NCBI RefSeq assembly: GCF_003234445.2
Contig: NZ_CP126269.1
Coordinates: 992,001 to 1,056,000, forward strand
Origin: Curtobacterium sp. MCLR17_036
GTDB lineage: Bacteria > Actinomycetota > Actinomycetes > Actinomycetales > Microbacteriaceae
Length of the DNA stretch: 64,000 nt
Direction of reading: 5' to 3'
This document shows positions 1-7,433 of this stretch, one piece after another (the stretch's first letter is position 1; the number at the start of each line of letters is the position of its first letter). Position numbers and translations under genes: made by a program. The notes beneath the pieces were generated by a model, which worked only from the letters and a program-made list of their open reading frames with translations, did no database searches and was not told where the DNA came from.

Positions 1-2
1 CC

Positions 3-947
3 GGGTCGTTCTGGGCCGGCGGGGTGAAGCCGACCGAGCCGAGCCGGTACCTGCGCGACCTCGTCGACGCGGACGTGCTCGACGGCGCCGCGATCCCCGA
101 GGCGACCGTGCACGAGGAGAACCCCCTCGGGGCCGACGGCGCCACGCAGACGTGGCCGCACGTGCCCTTCGGGCAGCGCGCCCCGCGGGTGCTCGCGGCG
201 GCCGAGCGCGTCCGGAACGCCAACCCCGGGGCCGCCGGCCGGTTCGCCGCCGACATCGACCTGTTGCTCGCGGAGCGCCGCGCCACCCGCGACGCGGAGC
301 ACGCGGTGGTCGTCCCGCACCGCGTGCCGGCCTCCGGCTTCAAGGACTACCTGTCCGAGCCGGACGCGGTCGCCGAGCGGCTCCGACGCCCGATGCCGGA
401 ACGGCCGTACCGCGCCACGCGGCTCGGCACCCTCTTCCACCAGTGGGTCGAGCAGCGCGCTCGGAGCGGCGGGCCCCTCGAGACCCTCGACGTCTGGGAC
501 GGCGAGGCGGACCTGGACACCGACGACCTGCCCGACGCGTCACCGGACGCCGTGGTCACCGACGACGCCCGCCGGCTCGCCGACTTCCAGGCCACCTTCG
601 CCCGGTCCCGCTGGGCCGGGCGCACCCCGGTCGAGGTCGAGCGGGAGATCCACATCCCGTTCCTCGGGCACAGCGTCGTCTGCAAGCTCGACGCCGTCTA
701 CGAGATCGACGGGCGCGCCGAGGTCGTCGACTGGAAGACCGGCAAGGCGCCGACGGGCGCCGACGACCTCGCGCGCCGCACCCTGCAGCTCGCCCTGTAC
801 CGGATCGCGTACGCCGAGTTCACGGGCCGTCCGCTCGACGAGGTCGACGCGGTGTTCTACTTCGTCGCCGACGACCTCGAGGTGCGGCCGACCGAGCTGC
901 TGGACCGTGCAGGACTCGAGCGCGCCTGGCGGCAGGCGATCGGCTGA
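3..947 (+). CDS. ATP-dependent helicase-nuclease, C-terminal nuclease part (AdnB/RecB-like), partial
   Basis: The reading frame is open to the left edge, so only the last 314 residues are present. They form a RecB-type PD-(D/E)XK nuclease domain. The signature stretch KLDAVYEIDGRAEVVDWKTG ends with the metal-binding D-x-K pair (Asp at about visible residue 243), followed by a conserved QLALYR helix. In AdnAB and RecBCD enzymes this domain cuts DNA during processing of double-strand breaks. The next genes, nudC and a second UvrD-type helicase, are also near adnB in mycobacteria, which favours AdnB over a stand-alone RecB nuclease. The helicase motor cannot be seen because it lies outside the window. 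The GTG at 24 is internal, since the coding frame continues upstream of it. Confidence 0.85.
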   Translation, partial: GSFWAGGVKPTEPSRYLRDLVDADVLDGAAIPEATVHEENPLGADGATQTWPHVPFGQRAPRVLAAAERVRNANPGAAGRFAADIDLLLAERRATRDAEHAVVVPHRVPASGFKDYLSEPDAVAERLRRPMPERPYRATRLGTLFHQWVEQRARSGGPLETLDVWDGEADLDTDDLPDASPDAVVTDDARRLADFQATFARSRWAGRTPVEVEREIHIPFLGHSVVCKLDAVYEIDGRAEVVDWKTGKAPTGADDLARRTLQLALYRIAYAEFTGRPLDEVDAVFYFVADDLEVRPTELLDRAGLERAWRQAIG

Positions 948-976
948 CCGCCGGGGCCTGGCGTCCGACGCGCGCT

Positions 977-1120
977 GCGCCGGTCCGGCCGCGTGCCGGT
1001 CGGGCTGCGCACCGGTCGGGCTGCGTGCGGGTCGGGACGCGCACCGGTCGGGACATGCACCGGTCGGGACATGCGCCGGTCGGGACATGCGCCGGTCGGG
1101 ACCTGCGCCGGTCACGCTGC
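977..1120. repeat. Nine tandem copies of a 16-bp unit
   Basis: Nine consecutive 16-nt units run with no phase slip, starting at 977, 993, 1009, 1025, 1041, 1057, 1073, 1089 and 1105. The consensus is GCRCCGGTCGGGACAT. Copies 5 and 6 are identical and the outer copies are more degenerate. A 16-nt period does not fit coding sequence, and the array lies in the gap between two convergent genes. The rest of this 303-nt gap holds only the hairpin at 1140-1184. Confidence 0.9.
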
Positions 1121-1139
1121 GTGCCCGACGCGCTCCGCA

Positions 1140-1184
1140 CTGGAGGCCCGGTGCCGGTCCGCCGGGCCTGCACCGGGCCTCCAG
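1140..1184. terminator. Bidirectional terminator-like hairpin between convergent genes
   Basis: A 15-bp perfect stem (arms 1140-1154 and 1170-1184) encloses a 15-nt loop. It lies between the ends of the AdnB-like gene and the APH-like gene. The arm contains GGAGGCCCG, the core of similar hairpins after other genes in this window. No T-tract follows, as is common in high-GC actinobacteria. Confidence 0.7.
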
Positions 1185-1250
1185 ACGGTCTCGTCCGGCG
1201 ACCCGGCGCGACGGTCGACGCGGCGACGGTCGACGTGGCAGGCCGTGCGG

Positions 1251-2255
1251 TCAGCCGTGCCGGCGCTCGGTCGACGACAGCAGCTGCTCGACCTCGCCGA
1301 TCTCCATCGTGTCGGGGGAGACGGACTGCAGCGGCTCGGCGCTCGGTGCGTGCACCGCGTCGACCAACCGGTGCATCATCGCGACCGCGTCGTCCACGAT
1401 CTCGGTGCTCTTCGCCTGCACTCCGTGCAGGAGCCAGTGCGCCGTCTCGAGCTCGTGGTGCACCCGCGCGCGCTGCGCGAGCTGGCGGTCCCGGCCGCCG
1501 CCGTTCGCCTCGTAGGCGCTGAGGACGGTGTCGAAGGCGTCGCGGCTGCCGGCGAGGACCCACGCCAGGTCCTTCGCGGGGTCGCCGAGGCGCAGCTCGC
1601 CCCAGTCGAGGACGCCGCTGACGGCGTCGCCGTCGACGAGCAACGCACCCGTGCCGAGCGAGCCGTGCACGACGGTCGGGGTGAACTGCCAGAGCTGCTG
1701 GTCGCGGGCCGCGCCCTCCCAGCGTTCGACGAGGGCGGCGGGGACGAGCTTCGTCGCCACCGCGCGGTCCATCACCGAGACGGCGGACCGCAGCACCTCG
1801 AACGGCGTCAGCGACGGCAGGCCGGCGTCCGAGACGAAGCTCGTCGGCAGCTGGTGCACGGCCGCGACGGCGCGACCGACGCTCGTGGCGAGGTCCGGCT
1901 GCTCCGCGAGCGAGCGCAGGGTCGGGTGCGTGCCCGGCAGGTTGGTGGTGACGATGGCGCGGGTCGAACCGATCGGCGCCTGGCCGCGGTACTCGACCAC
2001 GCCGAACGGCAGGCGCGTGCGGATCCCGGCGCTCAGCGCCCGGATCGCGACGAGGTCCGCCGACTGCCGTGCCTCGGCCCGCTGGTTCCGCGGGCGGCGG
2101 ATGACCAGCTCGACGCCGTCGGCGTCGCGGAGGAGGGCGGACTCGTAGTCGCCGGCCGCGGCCGAACCGAGCGTGCGCGTGCCCGTGACCAGGAGACCGG
2201 GCACGGCCGTCGTCGCCAACGCGGCTAGAGTGAACTGGGATCCCGCCATGCCCAT
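1251..2255 (-). CDS. Aminoglycoside/macrolide phosphotransferase-fold protein with degenerate catalytic loop
   Basis: This 334-residue protein has the APH fold. The second metal motif is intact in GVLDWGELRLGDPAKDLAW (Asp217). The catalytic loop, usually HGDLHxGN, reads HGSLGTGALL at residues 197-206, so the catalytic Asp is Ser199 and the Mg-binding Asn is Ala204. The usual kinase reaction is therefore doubtful, and a pseudokinase or nucleotide-sensing role is possible. ATGs at 2255 and 2249 are both usable, and the first was chosen. The gene is divergent from nudC with an 89-nt gap and convergent with the AdnB-like gene. Annotation as an antibiotic-resistance kinase would not be justified from this sequence. 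Confidence 0.75.
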   Translation of the reverse strand: MGMAGSQFTLAALATTAVPGLLVTGTRTLGSAAAGDYESALLRDADGVELVIRRPRNQRAEARQSADLVAIRALSAGIRTRLPFGVVEYRGQAPIGSTRAIVTTNLPGTHPTLRSLAEQPDLATSVGRAVAAVHQLPTSFVSDAGLPSLTPFEVLRSAVSVMDRAVATKLVPAALVERWEGAARDQQLWQFTPTVVHGSLGTGALLVDGDAVSGVLDWGELRLGDPAKDLAWVLAGSRDAFDTVLSAYEANGGGRDRQLAQRARVHHELETAHWLLHGVQAKSTEIVDDAVAMMHRLVDAVHAPSAEPLQSVSPDTMEIGEVEQLLSSTERRHG

Positions 2256-2330
2256 CAGGGTAGGTCCGTGTCGTCGCCTTCGGGGCGCGCCACGCTGACC
2301 CGGGCGCTCCCGGCCGAAGCCGCTGATCTG

Positions 2331-2335
2331 AGGAG
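2331..2335 (+). promoter_or_regulatory. Ribosome binding site fixing the nudC start
   Basis: AGGAG lies 9 nt before the GTG at 2345. It supports that start over later in-frame candidates. Confidence 0.7.
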
Positions 2336-2344
2336 CCCTCTGCC

Positions 2345-3280
2345 GTGACCGTCGAGTTCGCCTCCCGGCTCCCGCTGTCCCGCAACGAACTCGACCGCGA
2401 CGCCGAGTTCCGCACGACCCCCGACCTCGAGCGCGTCCTGCGCGAGGACGAGCAGGCCCGGTTCCTGCCGGTGCACGGCGCCGAGGTGCTGCGGAACGCC
2501 GACGGCGCCCTGCGCTTCGTGACCGCGGCCGACGTACCGGAGGGCACCGTCGTCCTGTACCTCGGCCGGGCCGTGTCCGACGCGTACGACGCCCCCGCCG
2601 GCACCCGCTTCGTCGCCGCCCTGGTGGACGACGACACCGCCGCCGCGATCGAGCCCTCCGCCGACGCGTGGGAGAGCCTGCGCATGTTCGGCACCGAGCT
2701 CTCGGCGCGCGACCAGGGGCTGGCGGTCGAGGCGGTCGCGATGGCGAACTGGCACGCCGTCCACGGGTTCTCACCCCGCACCGGTTCGGCCACCGACGTC
2801 GTCACCGGCGGCTGGGTGCGCCGCGACCCGCAGGGCCACGAGCACTTCCCGCGCACCGACGCCGCGATCATCGTCGGCGTGGTCGACGCCGACGACCGGA
2901 TCCTGCTCGGCTCGAACGCCGCCTGGGACGCGAACCGGTACTCGCTGCTCGCCGGCTTCGTCGAGCCGGGCGAGTCCCTGGAGGACGCGGTCCGCCGCGA
3001 GGTCTGGGAGGAGTCCGGCGTCCGCGTCGAGGAGCCGGAGTACCTCGGCTCGCAGCCCTGGCCGTTCCCCGCGTCGTTGATGGTGGGCTTCCGCGCACGC
3101 GCGCTCGACGGCGACCCGACGACGGCGCGGCCGGACGGTGTGGAGATCCTCGACGTCCGCTGGTTCTCGCGCGACGAGATCCGGGAGCGCGCGGGGGACA
3201 CCCTGCTGCTGCCCGGACGCACCTCGATCGCCCGCGCCATCATCGAGGAGTGGTACGGCGGGCCGCTGGACACACCGTGA
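2345..3280 (+). CDS. nudC: NAD(+)/NADH diphosphatase, Nudix family
   Basis: Protein of 311 residues. NudC enzymes cleave NAD(H) to NMN(H) plus AMP and can remove NAD caps from RNA. The complete Nudix box GFVEPGESLEDAVRREVWEE is at about residues 204-223. It is followed at about 236-242 by SQPWPFP, the signature that separates NADH diphosphatases from other Nudix hydrolases. The middle zinc ribbon of the family normally has four cysteines (CPxCG ... CxxC). Here the region at 142-175 has FSPRTG and no CxxC, so no zinc site is visible. GTG start with a good ribosome binding site. The last four bases overlap the start of the helicase gene (GTGA), indicating translational coupling. Confidence 0.93.
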   Translation: MTVEFASRLPLSRNELDRDAEFRTTPDLERVLREDEQARFLPVHGAEVLRNADGALRFVTAADVPEGTVVLYLGRAVSDAYDAPAGTRFVAALVDDDTAAAIEPSADAWESLRMFGTELSARDQGLAVEAVAMANWHAVHGFSPRTGSATDVVTGGWVRRDPQGHEHFPRTDAAIIVGVVDADDRILLGSNAAWDANRYSLLAGFVEPGESLEDAVRREVWEESGVRVEEPEYLGSQPWPFPASLMVGFRARALDGDPTTARPDGVEILDVRWFSRDEIRERAGDTLLLPGRTSIARAIIEEWYGGPLDTP

Positions 3281-5115
3281 GCGGTCCGGGACGGGGCGCG
3301 GCCGGTCCTCCGGGTGCCAGCACGGGTGCTGGTACCGGTTCTCCGCGTGCCGGTACCGGTTCGCCGGGTGCTCGGGCTGGTGCCGGGGCGCCCGAGGTCC
3401 GTCCGCCGTCGCCCGACGAGCTGCTCGCCGCGCTCGACGCCGAGCAGCGCACCGTCGCGAGGACGCTGCTCGGCCCGGTCGCGGTCCTCGCCGGAGCCGG
3501 GACCGGCAAGACCCGCGCCATCACGCACCGCATCGCCTACGGCGTCGCGACGGGCACCTACGCCCCGAACCACGTCCTCGCCCTGACGTTCACCACCCGC
3601 GCCGCCGGTGAGCTGCGCTCCCGACTGCGCTCGCTCGGGGCCGGCACGGTCCAGGCGCGCACCTTCCACGCGGCAGCGATGGCGCAGCTCAGTTACTTCT
3701 GGCCGGACACGGTCGGCGGGCACGCGCCGAAGATCGTCGAGTCGAAGGGCCGGATGATCGCCCACGCCGCGGACACCGTCGGCATGTCCGTGGACACGCC
3801 AGTGCTCCGCGACCTGGCCGCCGAGGTCGAGTGGCGCAAGGTGCAGATGCTCTCGCTCGAGGAGTACGAGGCCGCCGCCGCCGACCGCGTCATGCCGCGC
3901 GACACCTCGCCCCGGAGGGTCATCGACCTCATGAAGGCCTACGAGCGACTCAAGGACGACCGTCGGCAGCTCGACTTCGAGGACGTCCTGCTCACGACGC
4001 TCGGCATGGTCGAGTCCGAGCCGCGGGTGGCGTCGTATGTGCGGCAGCAGTACCGGTTCTTCGTCGTCGACGAGTACCAGGACGTCTCGCCCGTGCAGCA
4101 CGACCTGCTCAGGGCGTGGCTCGGTGGCCGTGACGACCTGTGCGTCGTCGGTGACGCCAGCCAGACCATCTACTCGTTCGCGGGCGCCTCGAGCGACTAC
4201 CTGCTCGGCTTCGGTTCGGAGTTCCCCCGCGGCTCGGTGCTGCGGCTCGAGCGGAACTACCGCTCCACCCGTCAGGTGGTGCACGCCGCGAACGCCCTGA
4301 TGCGCGGTCAGCCGGGCGCGCTCGACCTCGTCGCGCAGTCCACCGAGGCCGGACCGGAACCCGTGGTGGTGCCGTGCGTCCACGACGGCGACGAGGCACA
4401 GACCATCGCCCGCCGCATCGCCGAGCTCGTCGACGGCGGCGCGTCCTACGGCGACTGCGCCGTGCTGTTCCGCGTCGGGGCGCAGTCCGCCGCCCTCGAG
4501 TCCGCACTCGGCCGCAACGGCATCCCGTTCCGGGTGCAGGGCGGCACCCGGTTCTTCAACCGGCCGGAGGTCAAGCTCGCGGTGCACCACATGCGCGGCG
4601 AGGCGATCCGGCAGACGGACGACGAGCTGACCCGCCGCGTGCGCCTCGTGCTGCAGGTGAGCGGCTGGACGCCCACCGCCCCCGAGGGCACCGGCGCCGT
4701 CCGCGAGCAGTGGGAGGCCCTGCAGGCGATCATGGGCCTCGCCGAGGACGCACCAGCCGGCACCACCATGCAGCAGTTCACGCAGGACCTCGTCGACCGT
4801 GCCGCGACGCACCACGAGCCGGACGTCGACGCCGTCACCCTCGCGACCCTGCACTCCTCCAAGGGCCTGGAGTGGCCGCATGTCGTCATCGCGGGCGCCG
4901 CCGAGGGGCTGCTCCCGATCTCGCACGCCACCACCGACACCGAGGTCGACGAGGAACGTCGGCTGTTCTACGTCGGACTGACCCGCGCTCGTCACTCGAT
5001 CACCATCACGTGGTCGAGACAGGGTTCCACGCGTGGGGGAGCCCGGACCCCGAGCCGGTTCCTGGCAGGGCTCGGCACGCGCAGCGCGGATGGGGCCGCA
5101 CCGGCGTCCGGCTGA
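3277..5115 (+). CDS. UvrD/PcrA-type superfamily 1A DNA helicase (UvrD2-like)
   Basis: Protein of 612 residues from a GTG overlapping the nudC stop by 4 nt. The first 45 residues are a Gly/Ala/Pro-rich leader. All SF1A motifs are visible: Walker A GAGTGKT at 73-79, DEYQDVSP from 265, GDASQTIYSFAGA near 293, RNYRST, TLHSSKGLEW near 525 and VGLTRARHS near 567. The protein should be an ATP-driven 3'-5' DNA helicase in repair. Mycobacterial UvrD2 at the same locus is about 700 residues with an HRDC domain; here the chain stops soon after motif VI, with no room for HRDC. The last 110 nt overlap a convergent gene. Confidence 0.93.
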   Translation: MSGPGRGAAGPPGASTGAGTGSPRAGTGSPGARAGAGAPEVRPPSPDELLAALDAEQRTVARTLLGPVAVLAGAGTGKTRAITHRIAYGVATGTYAPNHVLALTFTTRAAGELRSRLRSLGAGTVQARTFHAAAMAQLSYFWPDTVGGHAPKIVESKGRMIAHAADTVGMSVDTPVLRDLAAEVEWRKVQMLSLEEYEAAAADRVMPRDTSPRRVIDLMKAYERLKDDRRQLDFEDVLLTTLGMVESEPRVASYVRQQYRFFVVDEYQDVSPVQHDLLRAWLGGRDDLCVVGDASQTIYSFAGASSDYLLGFGSEFPRGSVLRLERNYRSTRQVVHAANALMRGQPGALDLVAQSTEAGPEPVVVPCVHDGDEAQTIARRIAELVDGGASYGDCAVLFRVGAQSAALESALGRNGIPFRVQGGTRFFNRPEVKLAVHHMRGEAIRQTDDELTRRVRLVLQVSGWTPTAPEGTGAVREQWEALQAIMGLAEDAPAGTTMQQFTQDLVDRAATHHEPDVDAVTLATLHSSKGLEWPHVVIAGAAEGLLPISHATTDTEVDEERRLFYVGLTRARHSITITWSRQGSTRGGARTPSRFLAGLGTRSADGAAPASG

Positions 5116-5863
5116 CCGACAGGTCGTCGCGGTCGAAGACGAGTTGGTCCGGGTCGGCGCGCTGCGTCCGCAGCGGCAGGCGTTCGACGAGCGCGCGGGT
5201 CGCGGCGGCCGCCACCGCGGCGACCCGCCACGACGACAGCGGCGCGGCCGGGCGACCCCACAGCTGGGAGGCGATGGTCGGCCAGGCCGGGTCGGCGTCG
5301 GTCCGCCCGAGCTCCGCGCACTGGAGGCACGGCCCACCACCCGGCACCACGAACGGCCCGAGACGGATTCGCCCGTCACCCACCACCACCGGCAGGTGCG
5401 GCACGCCCCTCCGGGTCCAGGCGGCGCGCAGCGCCGGGTCGACGACGTGGTCGGCGACCACGACGGCGAGCCGTGGGTCGTGCTCCGGCAGGTCGACCGG
5501 GCCACCCCGGGGAGCGGTCGTCCGCACGACGGTGACGCCCTCGCCGCTCAGGAACCCCGCGATCGCGTCGGCGAGTGGACCGCGCCCGTGCACCTCGACG
5601 CGCTCGAGCGGCTCGGGGAGCACGTCGACCACGGCCGGTGACGCCGCTCCGAGGACCCGGGCGGCGACGTCCGGCGGGCAGCCCGACGCCGTCGCCACCC
5701 CGGACAACGCGTCGCGTCCGGTCTCGTGGCGGAGCGCGCAGAGGAAGCGTTCCTCGGCCGTGCTCGGCACGTCGACGAGGGCGCGCGGCGGGTCCACGCC
5801 GAGCTGCACGGTGGCGGGGTCACGCCAGACGAACTCGAGCGCCGGATCGATGCGGATGCCCAT
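5006..5863 (-). CDS. ThiF/TOMM cyclodehydratase-like protein, orphan
   Basis: Protein of 285 residues resembling the E1-like leader-binding partner of YcaO cyclodehydratases. A Rossmann-like middle (VVVADHVVDPALRAAW) is followed by PGGGPCLQCAELGRTD near residues 175-190 and a second Cys pair, RCAC, near 261-264. The two CxxC/CxC pairs probably bind one zinc, as in ThiF-family proteins. No YcaO, dehydrogenase or precursor peptide gene is nearby, so a role in peptide modification is unproven. Mycobacteria have a conserved gene of similar size (Rv3196) in this position. The gene starts directly after a strong hairpin and ends inside the 3' end of the convergent helicase gene. Confidence 0.75.
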   Translation of the reverse strand: MGIRIDPALEFVWRDPATVQLGVDPPRALVDVPSTAEERFLCALRHETGRDALSGVATASGCPPDVAARVLGAASPAVVDVLPEPLERVEVHGRGPLADAIAGFLSGEGVTVVRTTAPRGGPVDLPEHDPRLAVVVADHVVDPALRAAWTRRGVPHLPVVVGDGRIRLGPFVVPGGGPCLQCAELGRTDADPAWPTIASQLWGRPAAPLSSWRVAAVAAAATRALVERLPLRTQRADPDQLVFDRDDLSVSRTPVRPHPRCACRALPGTGSGSGLPHAWNPVSTT

Positions 5864-5901
5864 GACCCCACGCTGCCCGTTCGACCGGGCGGCGTGGGGT
5901 C
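5864..5901 (-). promoter_or_regulatory. Hairpin abutting a start codon
   Basis: Arms 5864-5879 and 5886-5901 form a 16-bp stem with one mismatch. On the minus strand it follows the DUF2342 gene and ends exactly one base before the ATG of the ThiF-like gene. No Shine-Dalgarno sequence is visible. It could terminate the upstream transcript, or expose and hide the downstream start. Confidence 0.65.
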
Positions 5902-5923
5902 GTGTGGTGGATCTGTGGAGAAC

Positions 5924-7327
5924 TCAGCGGCGGTCGGTGTCGTCCGTGCCGTCGGTGTCACCGGGCTCCTCGGCGACGTGCCCGGACTCGTCCTCCTGCG
6001 GCCGCGCGCCGGTGGCGTCGTTGAGCAGGTCCTCGAGGGCCTTGTCGAAGGCGTCGTCCTCCACGGTCTGCTCCGGGTTGCGCAGGCGGGCGACGAGGGC
6101 ATCCGGCGCGTCGACGTCCTCGGACGTCGGCACGAGGTCGAAGTGCGACCAGAGGGCGTCCCGCTGCTCGGCGCCGAGCTCGTCGGTGACCCGCTGCCAC
6201 ATCGCCGCGGCCTCGCGCAGGCGGCGCGGTCGCAGTTCGAGCCCGACGAGGGTGGCGAACGCGGACTCGGCGGGGCCGCCCGCGGCGCGGCGGCGGCGGA
6301 CCATCTCGGCGATGGCGCCGGCCTTCGGCAGCCGGCTCGTCGCCGCGGCGGTCACCGTGTCGACCCAGCCCTCGACCAGGGCCAGCATCGTCTCGAGCCG
6401 TGCGAGTGCGGCGTCCTGCTCCGGCGTGCGGGGCGGGATGAGGGCACCCGAGGCGAGTGCGTCGCGCAGCTGCTCCTGGTTCGTCGGGTCGATGTCGGCC
6501 GCGAGTTCCTCCACGCGGTCGAACGGGATGTGGATGCCGCGTGCGTACTCGGTGATCGACGAGATGATGTGCAGGCGCAGCCACCGCGCGGAGCGGAACA
6601 GCCGGGCGTGGGCGAGCTCGCGGACAGCCAGGTAGATGCGCACCTCGTCCTCGGGCACGTCGAGCCCCTCCGCGAACTCGGACACGTTCTGCGGCACGAG
6701 CGCTGCGACCTGCTCGTCGAGCAGCGGCACGCCGACGTCGCCACCCGAGACGACCTCCTTCGCGAGCTGTCCGACGACCTGGCCGAGCTGGATCGCGAAC
6801 AGTGCGCCGCCGACGCCGCGCATCGCCTTCGAGACGTCCCCGAGCATGGCCTTGAGCTCTTCCGGGGCACGCTGGTCGATCGCCTCGGTCAGGGCGTCCG
6901 CGATGCTGAACGCGACCGGCTCGGCGATCTGGGTCCACACCGGCGTCGTCGCCCGTGCCCACTGCTCGCGGGTGTACAGGCTCGGTGCGGCGGTGAGCTC
7001 GGCGACGGTCGTGACCTCGTCGAGCCAGAGCGCTGCGACCTGGAACGCCTGGTCGGCGGCCTGTGAGGTCGCCGGGTCGACCGGGTGACCGCCGTCGCGG
7101 GCGATCGCGGTCGCACGGTCCGCCGTCGCGGAGAAGTCGATCCCGTCGCCGCCCGACTGCGCCGCGTGCTGCAGCTGGCTCATCAGGTTCGCCACGAAGG
7201 CCGGGTCGTTCGGCAGGCCGGCGGCTCCGGCGAGCTGCGACGGGTCGATCTGGCCCTCGCCCGAGAGCAGCTTGCGCAGCATCTCCTGGAAGTCGTCGTC
7301 CGGCCCAGGCTGGGGTTCATCAGGCAT
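5924..7327 (-). CDS. DUF2342 family (zinc-dependent metalloprotease-like) protein
   Basis: Protein of 467 residues, mostly helical. It begins with an acidic/Gln-rich segment (DDDFQEMLRKLLSGEG) typical of this actinobacterial family, which is annotated as zincin-like and corresponds to Rv3195 in the syntenic mycobacterial locus. The expected core is near residue 220: VRELAHARLFRSARWLRLH. A textbook HExxH motif is not visible, so protease activity rests on family annotation only. The C terminus after about residue 425 is acidic and probably disordered. The gene is divergent from the PDZ/Lon-like gene, and its promoter has a -10 box 7 nt from the start codon. Confidence 0.82.
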   Translation of the reverse strand: MPDEPQPGPDDDFQEMLRKLLSGEGQIDPSQLAGAAGLPNDPAFVANLMSQLQHAAQSGGDGIDFSATADRATAIARDGGHPVDPATSQAADQAFQVAALWLDEVTTVAELTAAPSLYTREQWARATTPVWTQIAEPVAFSIADALTEAIDQRAPEELKAMLGDVSKAMRGVGGALFAIQLGQVVGQLAKEVVSGGDVGVPLLDEQVAALVPQNVSEFAEGLDVPEDEVRIYLAVRELAHARLFRSARWLRLHIISSITEYARGIHIPFDRVEELAADIDPTNQEQLRDALASGALIPPRTPEQDAALARLETMLALVEGWVDTVTAAATSRLPKAGAIAEMVRRRRAAGGPAESAFATLVGLELRPRRLREAAAMWQRVTDELGAEQRDALWSHFDLVPTSEDVDAPDALVARLRNPEQTVEDDAFDKALEDLLNDATGARPQEDESGHVAEEPGDTDGTDDTDRR

Positions 7328-7334
7328 GCCGACT

Positions 7335-7340
7335 ACGCTA
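7335..7340 (-). promoter_or_regulatory. -10 box of the DUF2342 gene (leaderless)
   Basis: TAGCGT on the minus strand ends 7 nt before the ATG at 7327, so transcription should begin at or next to the start codon. Confidence 0.6.
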
Positions 7341-7433
7341 ATCGCTGCTCACGGGCACGGACCTGGGACGCCCCCGTGGGAACGCCCGAACCGCTGCGCC
7401 GAGGGCGAACACCCCACTCCGGAAGGATCCTGC

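Noticed and set aside
1251..2255. Antibiotic-resistance phosphotransferase
   Set aside because: The catalytic Asp and Asn are missing and the position next to repair genes is not that of a resistance element.
820..5505. An open frame of 1,561 codons on the minus strand
   Set aside because: It is antisense to several confidently assigned genes, has no domain pattern and reads as Arg/Pro/Gly shadow sequence of the kind that GC-rich DNA produces.
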